Below, in pieces: positions 44,227 through 53,778 of a DNA stretch of 64,000 bases. The stretch is from JBBDMW01 sp040878005 (GTDB taxonomy: Bacteria; Chloroflexota; Dehalococcoidia; Lucifugimonadales; Lucifugimonadaceae): the NCBI GenBank assembly GCA_040878005.1, contig JBBDMW010000038.1, positions 21,018-85,017 on the forward strand. The letters run 5' to 3'. The stretch's first letter is position 1. Every line of letters begins with the position of its first letter. The notes under the pieces are model-generated. The model was given only the letters and a program-made list of their open reading frames with translations, did no database searches and was not told the DNA's origin. Both the position numbers and the translations under genes were made by a program.

Positions 44227-44892
44227 GTGAATTTACAGTCCCAGCGCCCATTGGCAATGGTCGAGTCGGTTGCGAAGGCCCCATCGCAACTGGGCACAGC
44301 GAGTTACCTGTTTTCACGGCGCAAACGTGCCGTTGATATAGCCCTGGCAATTGTTGGCCTTACGCTTGCCGTATTGGCTCTCCCATTTATCTGGCTCATG
44401 GTCAAATTGATGGACCGCGGCCCAGTGTTTTATCGCCAGGAGCGTCTCGGCAGGTACGGACGGTCGTTCAGGATCTTGAAATTTCGCACCATGACTGTGA
44501 CGGCCGAGGCCAACGGCAGGGCGGTGTGGACCCAGGACGGCGACCCGCGAATCTTCCCCTTTGGCGCCGTGCTCAGGCGCACGTATGTGGATGAGCTTCC
44601 CCAGTGGTGGAATGTGCTCAAGGGAGAGATGAGCGCCATTGGGCCCAGGCCGGAACGCCCTGAGCTGGCGGATGAGATCGAGCGGGCTGTTCCCGGTTTC
44701 TCAACGAGGCTAACGGTCAAGCCGGGCATTACCGGATGGGCGCAGGTTAACTATAAGTATAGCAATACCTATGAAGACTGTGGCCGGAAGTTGGGGTATG
44801 ACTTGCAATATGTTCAGAATGGGTCATTCAAAATGGACATGCTCATTATCCTCAAGACGGTCTGGCGGGTAGTCAGGGTTCGCGGGTTCTAA
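44227..44892 (+). CDS. Initiating polyprenyl-phosphate sugar-phosphate transferase
   Basis: 221 aa from GTG 44227. One N-terminal transmembrane helix (AVDIALAIVGLTLAVLALPFIWL), then the bacterial sugar-transferase domain: GPVFYRQERLGRYGRSFRILKFRTM, RRTYVDELPQWWNVLKGEMSAIGPRPERPE and KPGITGWAQVNY, all highly conserved. It places the first sugar-1-phosphate on undecaprenyl phosphate to begin exopolysaccharide or capsule synthesis. It lacks the N-terminal CoA-binding-like domain of WbaP/WcaJ, so it belongs to the short PglC/RfbP-like form. Confidence 0.92.
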   Translation: MNLQSQRPLAMVESVAKAPSQLGTASYLFSRRKRAVDIALAIVGLTLAVLALPFIWLMVKLMDRGPVFYRQERLGRYGRSFRILKFRTMTVTAEANGRAVWTQDGDPRIFPFGAVLRRTYVDELPQWWNVLKGEMSAIGPRPERPELADEIERAVPGFSTRLTVKPGITGWAQVNYKYSNTYEDCGRKLGYDLQYVQNGSFKMDMLIILKTVWRVVRVRGF

Positions 44893-45159
44893 CCTTCGCT
44901 GGGATGCTGGGCCGGTGCATATGACCAGTTCGTCCCTATCGTCAGCCTGAATATCCTTTGTGCCACGCGACCTCGCGCATCCCGCATTTCGCTGAAACAG
45001 TAATGGACTGTGCATGGGCATTCCCATTGATCCCGCCTACCATTGCGTTGCACCCCGAACCGCAAATGGCTTGCTGACGTAAGACGTACACGGCGGCTCC
45101 ACCAATTTTGTGGATAACCGCGGAACAGCTTTGTGCACGTCTTGATCCACGAGGTGTTG

Positions 45160-47739
45160 ATGAATCGGTTTTGGCCTGTGCCGCCAATCCTTTCAGGCCG
45201 CAGTGCCCGATGGCTGATTATTGCGCCCGCACTGGGCATGGCTTTTACGCTGGTGGCCGTATACGCAATATGGCTCGCCGCGGGTGCGATATCACTCGAG
45301 TCACGCCTCGACAACTTTGAGTCCGAGTATTCTGCCAGCCGCCTGGCAACAGACCGCGATGCGAGCGAAGCGGCCGCGGTAGAGTTGGACTCCATCCTGG
45401 CCGACATCGATTCGCTTGATTCCAGGTTCGGTCCGGTGCGCATTGCCGCCGCAGTGATCGGCTGGTTCCCCGTGATTGGCGGCAATGTTCGCGCAGGGCC
45501 ATTGCTTGTTGACCGGTCAAGAATGGATGCAGAGGCGGCGCAGGAACTCGCAGGCGCAGCCAATGTGCTGCTCGATGTATATGCCGGTATTGCTGCACGT
45601 ACAGATGGCCCGGCAGAACTTGCGAGGGACGGCCAACTCCGCGATTCAATCTCCCTCTCTGCCGGGCGCCTTCAAGACGCCGGTGATGCCCTGGACCAGG
45701 CTCGCGATGTAGAAACCCGGTTGGCGAGGTACTGGCTGTTCGGCCCTGTCGGTTCTGCGGCTGACAAGATGACCCGCAGCGAGACGCGGCTGCGCTCATA
45801 CGTTGATTGGGCCTCGGTCACGGTCAACACGGTGTCGGCGTCCCTCGTGATGCTGGAGACCGCGACTTCGGCAGAGGCTGACCTGTCATCGCTCGGATCG
45901 ATGAACAGCGCCGGCCTGGCGGAAATGCTGCCATTGCTTGCCGTGCTGAGCGAGCAGTCCGGCGAGGCGTACTCGTGGGCCTCTGAGAGTGTGAGGCTTG
46001 CGCCAGAGGGCATTGCGGACTCCGATATGGCCAGGCTGATGACCGAGATGGAAGCTTCCACAGGCGCAGTTCACAAGTTGATCAGCGGGGTTGACCTGGC
46101 CCTGAGGTCCGTCTCCCCGGCACTCGAACGCATTTCAGAGGCAGACGGACCTCTGTTGAAGAACGGTGACCTGCTGGAGGCGGTAAGGGATATAGAGTCG
46201 CATCAGCATGAGCTTGCCGATGCCGCCATGCTGCTTTCTGAAGGTGCAGACCTTCTTGCGATGGCGCCGGAGTCGGGTCCGCTTGCACCCCCGGGTGACA
46301 TCAGGCAGGCCATGGACGAGCACCTGCATGACCTGCAGAGAGGCATCGGTTTTCTCCTTGCCGTCCCCCTGGTGGCGCCGTTTGTACTTGGGGAGAACGA
46401 GAAGCGGACGTTTCTTGTCCTGGGACAGACGTCAGACGAGCTGAGGCCGGCTGGCGGCTTCACCTCCAGCGTATGGCGGTTGACCTTTGAACATGGGTCG
46501 CTCCAGGCGCTTGACTACCTGAACGTGGTTGAAGTGGATGACACCGGCAACCTCGGCATCTACCCGCCTCCTCCTGAAGCCTTGAGGATCCACATGAACG
46601 CGGGCGCCTGGTACATGCGTGATGTCGGCTGGGACCCGCACTTTCCATCTGTTGCACGCAACGCCATCGACCTCTACAGGCTGGGCATGGATGAGGAAGT
46701 GGACGGGGTGATCGCTGTGACCCAGTGGGCCTTCGTGACGCTGGCGGAGGCTCTTGGGGAGATAGAGACAGCAGATGGGCCTGTAGCCGCTTCAGAGGTC
46801 ATGGATGTCATTGAGGATGGAACTGACGCAGAGGGCACAGGCTACCTGGGCGTGCTGTTCGAGGGCTTGATCGATTCACTCGGTGGCGAAGCGATGCGGG
46901 ACAACGGCCTGGGAGTCGCATCAGCCATGAACGATGTCGTATCGGCAAAAGACGTGATGATGTTTGTCACCGATCCTGTCACCCAGGCTGAAATCCACAC
47001 CCTCGGCTGGGATGGAGCAATGCCCAAGGACGGCCATGATCGACTCGCCATCATGGATTCCAACGTGGGGTGGACCAAATCCGACCGAAATATCGAACGG
47101 AGCGCCCATTACAGTCTTCACCTTGCTGAGAACGGTGTGTCAGAGGCCGCTCTAACGCTCCGGTACGACAACCTCTCTGGTGAAAACAGCCGGACATGTG
47201 AGCGCCAGAGCAACGAAAACGCTTCTGTTCCGTACGTGGACCTCACGAACGCCTGCTATTGGAATCTACTCCGCGCGTACACAGCTGCCGGTTCCCGTCT
47301 CATAGATTCCGACCCAATGCGACTTCCCGCGAACAGCATTGCGCACAGGGTGGGCTACATGGCGCCGGGGGACTCGACCTTCGAGTCCACCTTTGATCTC
47401 AACGGGAATTACTTTTCGGGCCTCATATCCATTGCTGCAGGTGAATCCCGAACGGTGACCACAACCTACGAGGTCCCAGCGTCTGTTGTGGACTGGACCT
47501 CTGAATCGCCCACGTACCGGCTGGACCTGGTGGCACAGTCTGGCAGCCGCGGACGCAACATGTCGATTGAGTTACATCTGCCACCGGGGTACGCGTTCGA
47601 GTCGGCCAACCTCACGCCGGTGACAGTGACATCCAGTTCGGTGACGTTCGAACTGGATTTGAGGCGCGATATAACGCTTGAAGTTGAAATGACGCCAGAT
47701 GGGGAGGGGCAGGACAGGGTGATGCATTGCTGCAGTTGA
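45160..47739 (+). CDS. DUF4012 protein (surface polysaccharide locus)
   Basis: 859 aa from ATG 45160 (GAGG upstream). N-terminal transmembrane helix (residues about 20-45), a long helical extracytoplasmic region (about 50-400), and the DUF4012 core, recognised by FLVLGQTSDELRPAGGFTSSVWRLTFEHG (given here in part: LGQTSDELRPAGGF). Later domains are beta-rich (GYMAPGDSTFESTFDL). DUF4012 proteins occur in polysaccharide gene clusters of Chloroflexota, Actinomycetota and relatives; an LCP-like role in attaching polymer to the envelope is a proposal, not shown. The lipoprotein gene downstream overlaps its end by 13 bases. Confidence 0.87.
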   Translation: MNRFWPVPPILSGRSARWLIIAPALGMAFTLVAVYAIWLAAGAISLESRLDNFESEYSASRLATDRDASEAAAVELDSILADIDSLDSRFGPVRIAAAVIGWFPVIGGNVRAGPLLVDRSRMDAEAAQELAGAANVLLDVYAGIAARTDGPAELARDGQLRDSISLSAGRLQDAGDALDQARDVETRLARYWLFGPVGSAADKMTRSETRLRSYVDWASVTVNTVSASLVMLETATSAEADLSSLGSMNSAGLAEMLPLLAVLSEQSGEAYSWASESVRLAPEGIADSDMARLMTEMEASTGAVHKLISGVDLALRSVSPALERISEADGPLLKNGDLLEAVRDIESHQHELADAAMLLSEGADLLAMAPESGPLAPPGDIRQAMDEHLHDLQRGIGFLLAVPLVAPFVLGENEKRTFLVLGQTSDELRPAGGFTSSVWRLTFEHGSLQALDYLNVVEVDDTGNLGIYPPPPEALRIHMNAGAWYMRDVGWDPHFPSVARNAIDLYRLGMDEEVDGVIAVTQWAFVTLAEALGEIETADGPVAASEVMDVIEDGTDAEGTGYLGVLFEGLIDSLGGEAMRDNGLGVASAMNDVVSAKDVMMFVTDPVTQAEIHTLGWDGAMPKDGHDRLAIMDSNVGWTKSDRNIERSAHYSLHLAENGVSEAALTLRYDNLSGENSRTCERQSNENASVPYVDLTNACYWNLLRAYTAAGSRLIDSDPMRLPANSIAHRVGYMAPGDSTFESTFDLNGNYFSGLISIAAGESRTVTTTYEVPASVVDWTSESPTYRLDLVAQSGSRGRNMSIELHLPPGYAFESANLTPVTVTSSSVTFELDLRRDITLEVEMTPDGEGQDRVMHCCS

Positions 47740-49001
47740 TCAGAAAAGCAGGGAACAGCCCCCCGGGAGATGGCGCCCGGCGGCGATTCACGCTGGGCTC
47801 ACGGTGGGCCGTCATGGTTATGGTGATAGTCATTTCGGCAGCGTGCGTCCGTGGCTCAGCGGATACCCCGTCGCCAGGGCCAACGAGTGATCACACTCCA
47901 GTGTCCACCCAGCCTGCCGCAACTCCGACACCGACTGAGCAACCAGTGACGCCTGAGCCAAGCCCAACGCCCCTCGGCGGCACTCTTCCGGTACTGCACC
48001 CTTCGGAACTCGCCATCCCCGGCTGCTCAACTACGCCACCCGGCTACTCCGGCCCGGGCGGCGGCACGGCACCTGCACCCACGCCTGTCTCCACGCCCGC
48101 AGGCACTTCGGGCGAGCGCGACCCGGAGTTGGCCGCAGAGGAAGCCGCCAGATTCATTGCGCATGCCGCTCCGCTGTGGGAGCAGGTCACGCACTGGAGT
48201 GTGCTGCTGCAGGACGCTTGGAAGCAGTCACGTGATCCGGAGACGCAGGCAGGGCTGATCCAGGTGATGGGAGACCGGCTCGGCCAGGCATGCCGCTCGC
48301 TGGGGCTGATTGATGCCCCGGTTGAGGCGCTCGATGCCCGGGCAGCCCTGGTTTCGTCAATCCAGGAGCGCCACCAGTGGGCGGTGGACGCAGCCGATGA
48401 ACTCCGGTGCTGCGGCGATGCTCAGACGGGCAGCCTGGATGAACGGAGCGAACAAACCCATGAGTTGATCGTGAACGCTGCCATTCCCGTTCATGCTCTC
48501 GCAGATAAATACGCACTGACAGTTGATACCGCTGATCCTGAACGAGAGATCAGCAGTGAAGTGCTGGATTTGACTGTCGTCCTGCCAGAGCGATGGGTGA
48601 TGGTGCGAAACGATGCGCAGGTGGTGGCTCTTGCGCCGCACGCATACCAGGTTGCCACGGTTGATGGCGCCGGCCCCGCCGGTTGGAACTACGGCACAGC
48701 GGCGCGGGTGCGCACCCTGCGGAACCCTGCGCCGGTGTCGCCGGAAGAACTTCGCGGGCGGCTGGCGACCGTTGCCGGTTCCTTTGGCGTTGTCGAGGAC
48801 GAGAGAAGCCTGGTGATTGATGGCCGTGAGGCTCATGAATTCGTTGTGCTGAATGAAGAATCCACGTGGCGAATGCGGATCGCGGCCGTAGCCGTGGGCG
48901 AATTCACCGTATTCGTTGAGATGGGATGCCCCATGGAACACGAGGACGGTTGCCGCGATCTGCTTGACAGCTTTGCAGCAGGGCTGCGGTTTCAAGGCTG
49001 A
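47727..49001 (+). CDS. Secreted lipoprotein in the polysaccharide locus
   Basis: Up to 424 aa. The first codon may be TTG 47727, which overlaps the DUF4012 gene, or an ATG near 47814. Signal segment VMVMVIVISAAC with lipobox, Pro/Thr-rich linker (to about residue 130), a helical domain (EEAARFIAHAAPLWEQV ... ALDARAALVSSIQERHQW), and a C-terminal beta domain (VLPERWVMVRNDAQVVALAP ... FVEMGCP) that resembles PsbP/DUF1795-type folds. Function unknown; coupling to DUF4012 suggests a role at the envelope. Confidence 0.72.
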   Translation: MLQLIRKAGNSPPGDGARRRFTLGSRWAVMVMVIVISAACVRGSADTPSPGPTSDHTPVSTQPAATPTPTEQPVTPEPSPTPLGGTLPVLHPSELAIPGCSTTPPGYSGPGGGTAPAPTPVSTPAGTSGERDPELAAEEAARFIAHAAPLWEQVTHWSVLLQDAWKQSRDPETQAGLIQVMGDRLGQACRSLGLIDAPVEALDARAALVSSIQERHQWAVDAADELRCCGDAQTGSLDERSEQTHELIVNAAIPVHALADKYALTVDTADPEREISSEVLDLTVVLPERWVMVRNDAQVVALAPHAYQVATVDGAGPAGWNYGTAARVRTLRNPAPVSPEELRGRLATVAGSFGVVEDERSLVIDGREAHEFVVLNEESTWRMRIAAVAVGEFTVFVEMGCPMEHEDGCRDLLDSFAAGLRFQG

Positions 49002-49025
49002 GCGTTAAGGCGATGGCGACGCGGG

Positions 49026-50207
49026 CTATTCCCGGGCGCTCCTGATCCAGTCCCTGAAAAACTCTCCGACCTCGGTCAACTCTGCTCCGAGGTCAGGACT
49101 GTCGAACAGCCTCAATCCGGCGTACCAATCGGCGCTGCACGATTCTATGTCGCGATACGTCGCATAAAGAAAAGAAACGGGCACGTTCAGGCTCTCAGAG
49201 TTGGCTTCAATCCACGTGTAAAGGCGCTCCAGGTACTCAATGACTGCTTCAGTCTGGTATACGCCTGCGGGACTGGGCGAGTTGCAGCCGGGCTGGCCGG
49301 TGATCCAGTCACTCCAGCCCCAGTGGAGGCCTGTCTCCGTAATCCATATGGGTTTGTCCGCCTGTTCAGGTATGGCGCTCAGGTAGTCGCGCATGTCCGT
49401 CACCTGGTCAAAGACAATTTCGACATCCGTTGTCGGAAATTCAGACCTGTCCCAGTAGATGGGGAAGCTGTCAATCGCCCAGATGTCTACGGGAGGCTCT
49501 GTGCCGTACTGGGTCAGGTAGGCGAGACGAAACTCCTCCACCCATTCATGACCTGACTGAAAGCCCCCGCATGTGTCTCCGCACGTGTAGTCCCAGTTCA
49601 GGATGGACGGGCTGGTGATCTTCGCGGTGGGATCAGCCTCCTTGATCCACGTATATAGATCGTGCAGGTCAGGAACTATTGCTGATGCGCTTGTGCCCCT
49701 GCCATTGGGCTCGCCAACTATGTACCAGACAGAGCCGGGCGCATCTGCGGCAGTCTGTTCAATCTCCTCTCTTGACGGTCCTGGCACCTCCGGGATGTAC
49801 AGCACCTTTTCGTATCCAACCGGCAGGTCCTGGACATTGGTGTAATAGTCAAGGAAGTAGTCAACTCCCAGTTCATCTAGGAACGTCTGCTGTATGGCTG
49901 GATCATTTTGACGGCTGACCACCACGCCGTACCGGTGGCCTGGATACGGGGTTGCGGTTGGGGCGGCAGTAGGCTCTGGCGTGGCGCTCGGAGACGGCTC
50001 GGGGGAGGCGGTTGGTGTTACTGCGATGGTCGACACTAACGTGGAAGTGGCAGTCGGTGACACCTGGGTGGCGGTAGGCTCCGTCACTTCTGTGGGCGTA
50101 GGCACGGTTTCCATGCTTGTCGTACCGCACCCGGACAGCGTGAACGACAGCAAGAGCACTGCGGCCGCGCCAATCGTGTAGCGGATATTGAGAAGTCGCA
50201 TAGCCAC
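49026..50207 (-). CDS. Lipid-anchored glycoside-hydrolase-like protein
   Basis: 393 aa. Signal peptide with lipobox (TLSGC), Thr/Pro-rich linker (to about 88), then a TIM barrel of clan GH-A type. YIVGEPNG provides the Asn-preceded acid/base Glu pattern (here E-P-N), and WITETGLHWG the nucleophile Glu. This resembles GH39/GH128-like Asl1 glycan hydrolases. Cys in YTCGDTCGG and PGCNSP may form disulfides. It lies between the polysaccharide genes but in the opposite direction, so it probably trims the surface polymer. Substrate unknown. Confidence 0.75.
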   Translation of the reverse strand: MAMRLLNIRYTIGAAAVLLLSFTLSGCGTTSMETVPTPTEVTEPTATQVSPTATSTLVSTIAVTPTASPEPSPSATPEPTAAPTATPYPGHRYGVVVSRQNDPAIQQTFLDELGVDYFLDYYTNVQDLPVGYEKVLYIPEVPGPSREEIEQTAADAPGSVWYIVGEPNGRGTSASAIVPDLHDLYTWIKEADPTAKITSPSILNWDYTCGDTCGGFQSGHEWVEEFRLAYLTQYGTEPPVDIWAIDSFPIYWDRSEFPTTDVEIVFDQVTDMRDYLSAIPEQADKPIWITETGLHWGWSDWITGQPGCNSPSPAGVYQTEAVIEYLERLYTWIEANSESLNVPVSFLYATYRDIESCSADWYAGLRLFDSPDLGAELTEVGEFFRDWIRSARE

Positions 50208-50695
50208 TGGAATTAGCCTCTCCCATGTTTAAAGCCTGCCATCCGCAGTGCCGCCACATTAAAGACAGCGATGTCTGCAACAGCGAAAACTGGCTGATTG
50301 AACATTGCGCAATTGAATTGTGCATTTTTCAAAGCCAGGACCAGGATTATGTCTGTCACTGCATAAATCCCTGGATCAAGTGCCTGGCATAAAAGCTAGT
50401 TGCAGTCTCGCTTAAGCCGAGGCCAAATGACACGGACATGCACAGCGGGTTATTGCAAGTGAGACATGAACCAGAGGCTGGTCCCACGCTGATGTGGTAC
50501 GCCTGTCAGGGTTCCAATGGACGTGCTTATTCACAGGCTAAGGGGAGCGGAATTTGCGACGGTTTACCTCACCATGTGCATGAGTATCAGCACCACTGCA
50601 AGTTGAGCTTATCGCCCCGTAATCTGTGCAAGGGCGGCGCCGGTGTTTATTGCCTGAAGCAACCCTCGGCTCACTCACATTGCAGGCTCAATTAA
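50208..50695. other. Divergent spacer in the polysaccharide locus
   Basis: No gene. A/T-rich around 50290-50340, with a near-palindrome GCGCAATTGAATTGTGC; likely holds promoters for the glycosidase (-) and the ligase-like gene (+). Confidence 0.45.
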
Positions 50696-52831
50696 TTGGT
50701 AGCAGTTTCAAGAAACGCCCGATCACGGTCACACAGGCATAATCAAGCCGTCGGGTTCACGGTTGAAGGCGTCACCCTTTGGCTCGACAGGGCCGTGGAA
50801 ACCGCCTGGCTGGCCGCAGCCCTGGTTGTGCCGCTGATCGTCCTCTCCGAAACCTCGTTCATATCGTTCACAGAGCTTCCGAAGACCGCCGCGCTGCGAC
50901 TACTGTCAAGCTTTATTGCGATAGCGTTGTTGGTCCGGCTGGCGGCGGCTGTGGCCACCGGTGATGGTCCGCTCTTACGCGGCGGATTGGTAAACAGTGT
51001 TGAGCGTGCCGCTCGTTGGCCGGTCCGCAACCCGGCCAATGCACTCATCACAACCGCCGCGGCTGTAGGCATCGTCACCGGCATATCTACCGCGGCGTCG
51101 ATATCGCCCCATGTAAGTCTATGGGGCAAAGAGCCTGGGAATGACGGATACGGCCTATACACCACCGCCGCATACATAGTGCTGTTCGCGGCAATGGCGT
51201 TAAGGCTGCGGACACGGCCACAGGCGTGGCGGCTGTGGGGCGCTATTGCAGTGTCTGGCCTCCTCGCAGCGCTAATCGGCGTGGCGCAGCACTTCGGCAT
51301 CTCCCCACTTGGAATCTCGGCAACTTATGACGGGGGCAGTCGCGTGACCGGGCCGTCCGGCAACCCGATCTTCTTTGGTTCGCTGCTGGTCCTGGTAATT
51401 CCCATTGCCATGGGCGGATCGCTTGCCTTGGCGAAGGCCCATGGAACGCGCCCTGCATGGTGGGCGGCCACTGTCCTGGCGGCTTACGTCCTGATCTCGG
51501 CCGCGGTGTTCACAGTGAGCAGGGGCCCGTGGCTCGGCCTCATCGCCGGTATGTTCGTGTTCGGCGGCATGGCCCTGGCGACCGTAGGCTGGCGCCACAC
51601 CGCGAAGATGCTGCTGGCTGTCGCAATTGCATCTGTCGCGGTATTCGTAACCATAAATTTCTCAGGTCCTGGAGGTGCCGCGGGAGATCCGACGGAACCG
51701 GCGGCCCCCGGCGCGGGTATGGGCACCTCTGCCTACATCACCGATCGCCTTGCATCCCATAAACGAACATCCACGCTGGAAACCCGGCTGGATACATGGT
51801 CAGCATCGTTCGAGGCTGTTGTTGATGGTCCTGAAGTGCCGGGAGGCAATAACCTGCCGCATGTGGTCCGGGTGATGTTCGGGTACGGGCCGGACACCTT
51901 CCGGTACGTGTTCCCTTTGAAGGCGCCAGGCAGTCATCTTGAACGGTGGCTTACCAGTGCCGCTCATAACGACCCAATCAACCGGCTTGTGGAACTTGGG
52001 CTCATTGGTGTTGCAGCGTATGGATTCCTGGCTGCTGCCGCACTGGTGGGAGCGTGGAAGATTTTTGGGATGGTGAGGAAACCGGGAAGCACACCGCTGG
52101 CACTGCTGGTGACGGGCCTCGTGGCGGCGCTCGCTGGGCGGTTTGTGGAGCAGAACTCTGGCATAGCCCAGGTAGGCGATACGACGTTGTTCTGGCTCAT
52201 CCTCGGTTTGCTGGCAGCGATTTACACGATTTGCCGTTCTAATGAAGCTCCGTCCCCCGCAACCATCGGCCAGCCCAGAATCGACCAGCCCGGGAAGGGA
52301 CGGACTGAGCATGCCCGCTCGCTTACACGCGGCGCTCTAGTTGTAGCGATTAGCTCAGTGGCGATGCTGGCAGTGTTCCTGGCGTGGCAGAAAAACGTGG
52401 ATTACCTCCGCGCAGATGCCCTGGCCGCAGATGCCCGCGTTGTCGCGGCTACCCGTCCTTCTGAAGCTGTCGGCAAGTTGGACCAGGCCATACGGCTTGC
52501 GCCGGACGTCATCGATTACCGGCACAGCAAGGCGGCAATTTTGCATGCGGCGGCGAACGCGGCCATAGATCCCCAGCGGCATGTCCAACTGTTGCGTGAG
52601 GCGCATTCGGTGAACACCGAGACGCTGGAGATCAATCCGTTGTCGCTGGACTCCAACTTTATAGTTGGTTATTCAGCGTGGAGTCTTGCCCAGGCGGGGG
52701 ATGTGATGATGGCGGCAGAAGCCATCGCTGCATATGAGCGCCTGGCTAGCCAGGCGCCCAGTCACCCGCTGGTACTTGAGCGCCTAGAGGCGCTTTACGC
52801 AGCCGTGGAGTTCGAGCCGGTGTCGCAGTAA
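50696..52831 (+). CDS. O-antigen ligase/polymerase-like membrane protein (Wzy_C family)
   Basis: 711 aa from TTG 50696. About 10-12 transmembrane helices in the first 560 residues; family marks are SGNPIFFGSLLVLVIPIAM, SRGPWLGLIAGM, a large external loop with GYGPDTFRYVFP, AHNDPINRLVELGLIG (the conserved 'aHN...l...Ge.G' motif) and GRFVEQNSGIAQVGDTTLFW. The soluble C-terminus (about 580-711) is TPR-like (KLDQAIRLAPDVIDYRHSKAAILHAAANAA). Such proteins polymerise or ligate glycan repeat units on the outer face of the membrane. It completes the locus begun by the sugar transferase. Confidence 0.88.
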   Translation: MVAVSRNARSRSHRHNQAVGFTVEGVTLWLDRAVETAWLAAALVVPLIVLSETSFISFTELPKTAALRLLSSFIAIALLVRLAAAVATGDGPLLRGGLVNSVERAARWPVRNPANALITTAAAVGIVTGISTAASISPHVSLWGKEPGNDGYGLYTTAAYIVLFAAMALRLRTRPQAWRLWGAIAVSGLLAALIGVAQHFGISPLGISATYDGGSRVTGPSGNPIFFGSLLVLVIPIAMGGSLALAKAHGTRPAWWAATVLAAYVLISAAVFTVSRGPWLGLIAGMFVFGGMALATVGWRHTAKMLLAVAIASVAVFVTINFSGPGGAAGDPTEPAAPGAGMGTSAYITDRLASHKRTSTLETRLDTWSASFEAVVDGPEVPGGNNLPHVVRVMFGYGPDTFRYVFPLKAPGSHLERWLTSAAHNDPINRLVELGLIGVAAYGFLAAAALVGAWKIFGMVRKPGSTPLALLVTGLVAALAGRFVEQNSGIAQVGDTTLFWLILGLLAAIYTICRSNEAPSPATIGQPRIDQPGKGRTEHARSLTRGALVVAISSVAMLAVFLAWQKNVDYLRADALAADARVVAATRPSEAVGKLDQAIRLAPDVIDYRHSKAAILHAAANAAIDPQRHVQLLREAHSVNTETLEINPLSLDSNFIVGYSAWSLAQAGDVMMAAEAIAAYERLASQAPSHPLVLERLEALYAAVEFEPVSQ

Positions 52832-52922
52832 GCCTGGGCCGCAAGATTTGACCGTTTAACGGTGCAGGCCAAGCGCGCTCACGCGACTATGAGAAACGGG
52901 CCGCGGATGTGGCGCCCGGAAC

Positions 52923-53405
52923 CTACTCAACCTCGGCCTTTAACAGTGCCTGCCTTGCTTCTTCCTCGCGATCACCGGCGTGTACTGCCACAACCGTGTC
53001 ACCGGCCTCCAGGCGTTCCCGGTAGTGCTGAGCTTCGCTTTCAGACATGCCCAGCTTGGTCAGGGCGCCTGCTATGCCACCCGCGACTGCGCCGGCCGGC
53101 GCCAGCACCAGGGCCAACGGTCCTGTGGCGGCGAACAAGAACGTTCCGGCCACGAGGGTTGCCATTCCCGCGCCGAAACCACCGGCCACGGCGCCTTTGA
53201 CTGCGCCCTCGCCGGCCTCTGCCTCAGCGTCCACAGCTTCGTCAGGAACCTCGCCTGAGCCGGGAGATCCCTGTCCCACGACGCTGATCTCCTCATTTGT
53301 GAAGCCGGCGCCCCTCAGGCGCTCAACCGCGCTCAGCCCATCTTCGCGGCGACCGTAGCTGTGAGCGATGACTGGTCCGTGCCTCGCGTCGCTTTCCTGG
53401 GTCAT
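52923..53405 (-). CDS. General-stress-protein-17M-like (YflT) protein
   Basis: 160 aa from ATG 53405 behind GGAGGAGG. An alpha/beta half-domain, AIAHSYGRREDGLSAVERLRGAGFTNEEISVVGQG in outline (IAHSYGRREDGLSAVERL is the core), then an Ala/Gly-rich pair of hydrophobic helices (GAVAGGFGAGMATLVAGTF; GPLALVLAPAGAVAGGIAG) and a C-terminal strand with TVVAVHAG. This matches heat/general stress proteins of the YflT type. Role not known at the molecular level. Confidence 0.75.
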   Translation of the reverse strand: MTQESDARHGPVIAHSYGRREDGLSAVERLRGAGFTNEEISVVGQGSPGSGEVPDEAVDAEAEAGEGAVKGAVAGGFGAGMATLVAGTFLFAATGPLALVLAPAGAVAGGIAGALTKLGMSESEAQHYRERLEAGDTVVAVHAGDREEEARQALLKAEVE

Positions 53406-53778
53406 TTGATCCTCCTCCGTCCCCTTCTCGCCACTCTTACATCATGAATTAAGACTCTCCTTTTTAACTTTTATGTTCATATACAATCATCATCAATACG
53501 AAGTAAGTGGCGAACCTGCCTGGACTATACGAAGCGATTCTCAAAGTGCCAGGCATCCCACTTTTAAGTTCACTGCCGCAAGTTGACGTTGAGAAGGTCC
53601 TGGCTTGACTGGGAGAGTGTCAATCGGGCCCTAAAGTGGTTTTTCGGCGTCCGCCCGCGAATGCGTGTGCCTGTAAGATGTTCCGTAGTTGCTTGAGGGC
53701 GTAAAATTCTCTCAATTGCGCCGACGTGCAGAGTCGTTCAATGGACGAACGCGTTTGGCTGAAGCCTGATCTGGCTTC
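53406..53778. other. Spacer before the sensor kinase
   Basis: No gene. An A/T-rich block at 53450-53500 probably carries the stress-protein promoter (minus strand). A GAAGCC/GGCTTC hairpin at 53761-53778 sits directly before the first possible kinase start. Confidence 0.5.

Noticed and set aside
50438..50695. 85-aa frame directly before the O-antigen ligase-like gene
   Set aside because: No ribosome site, signal or recognisable domain; composition (His, Cys, Ser) unlike local genes.
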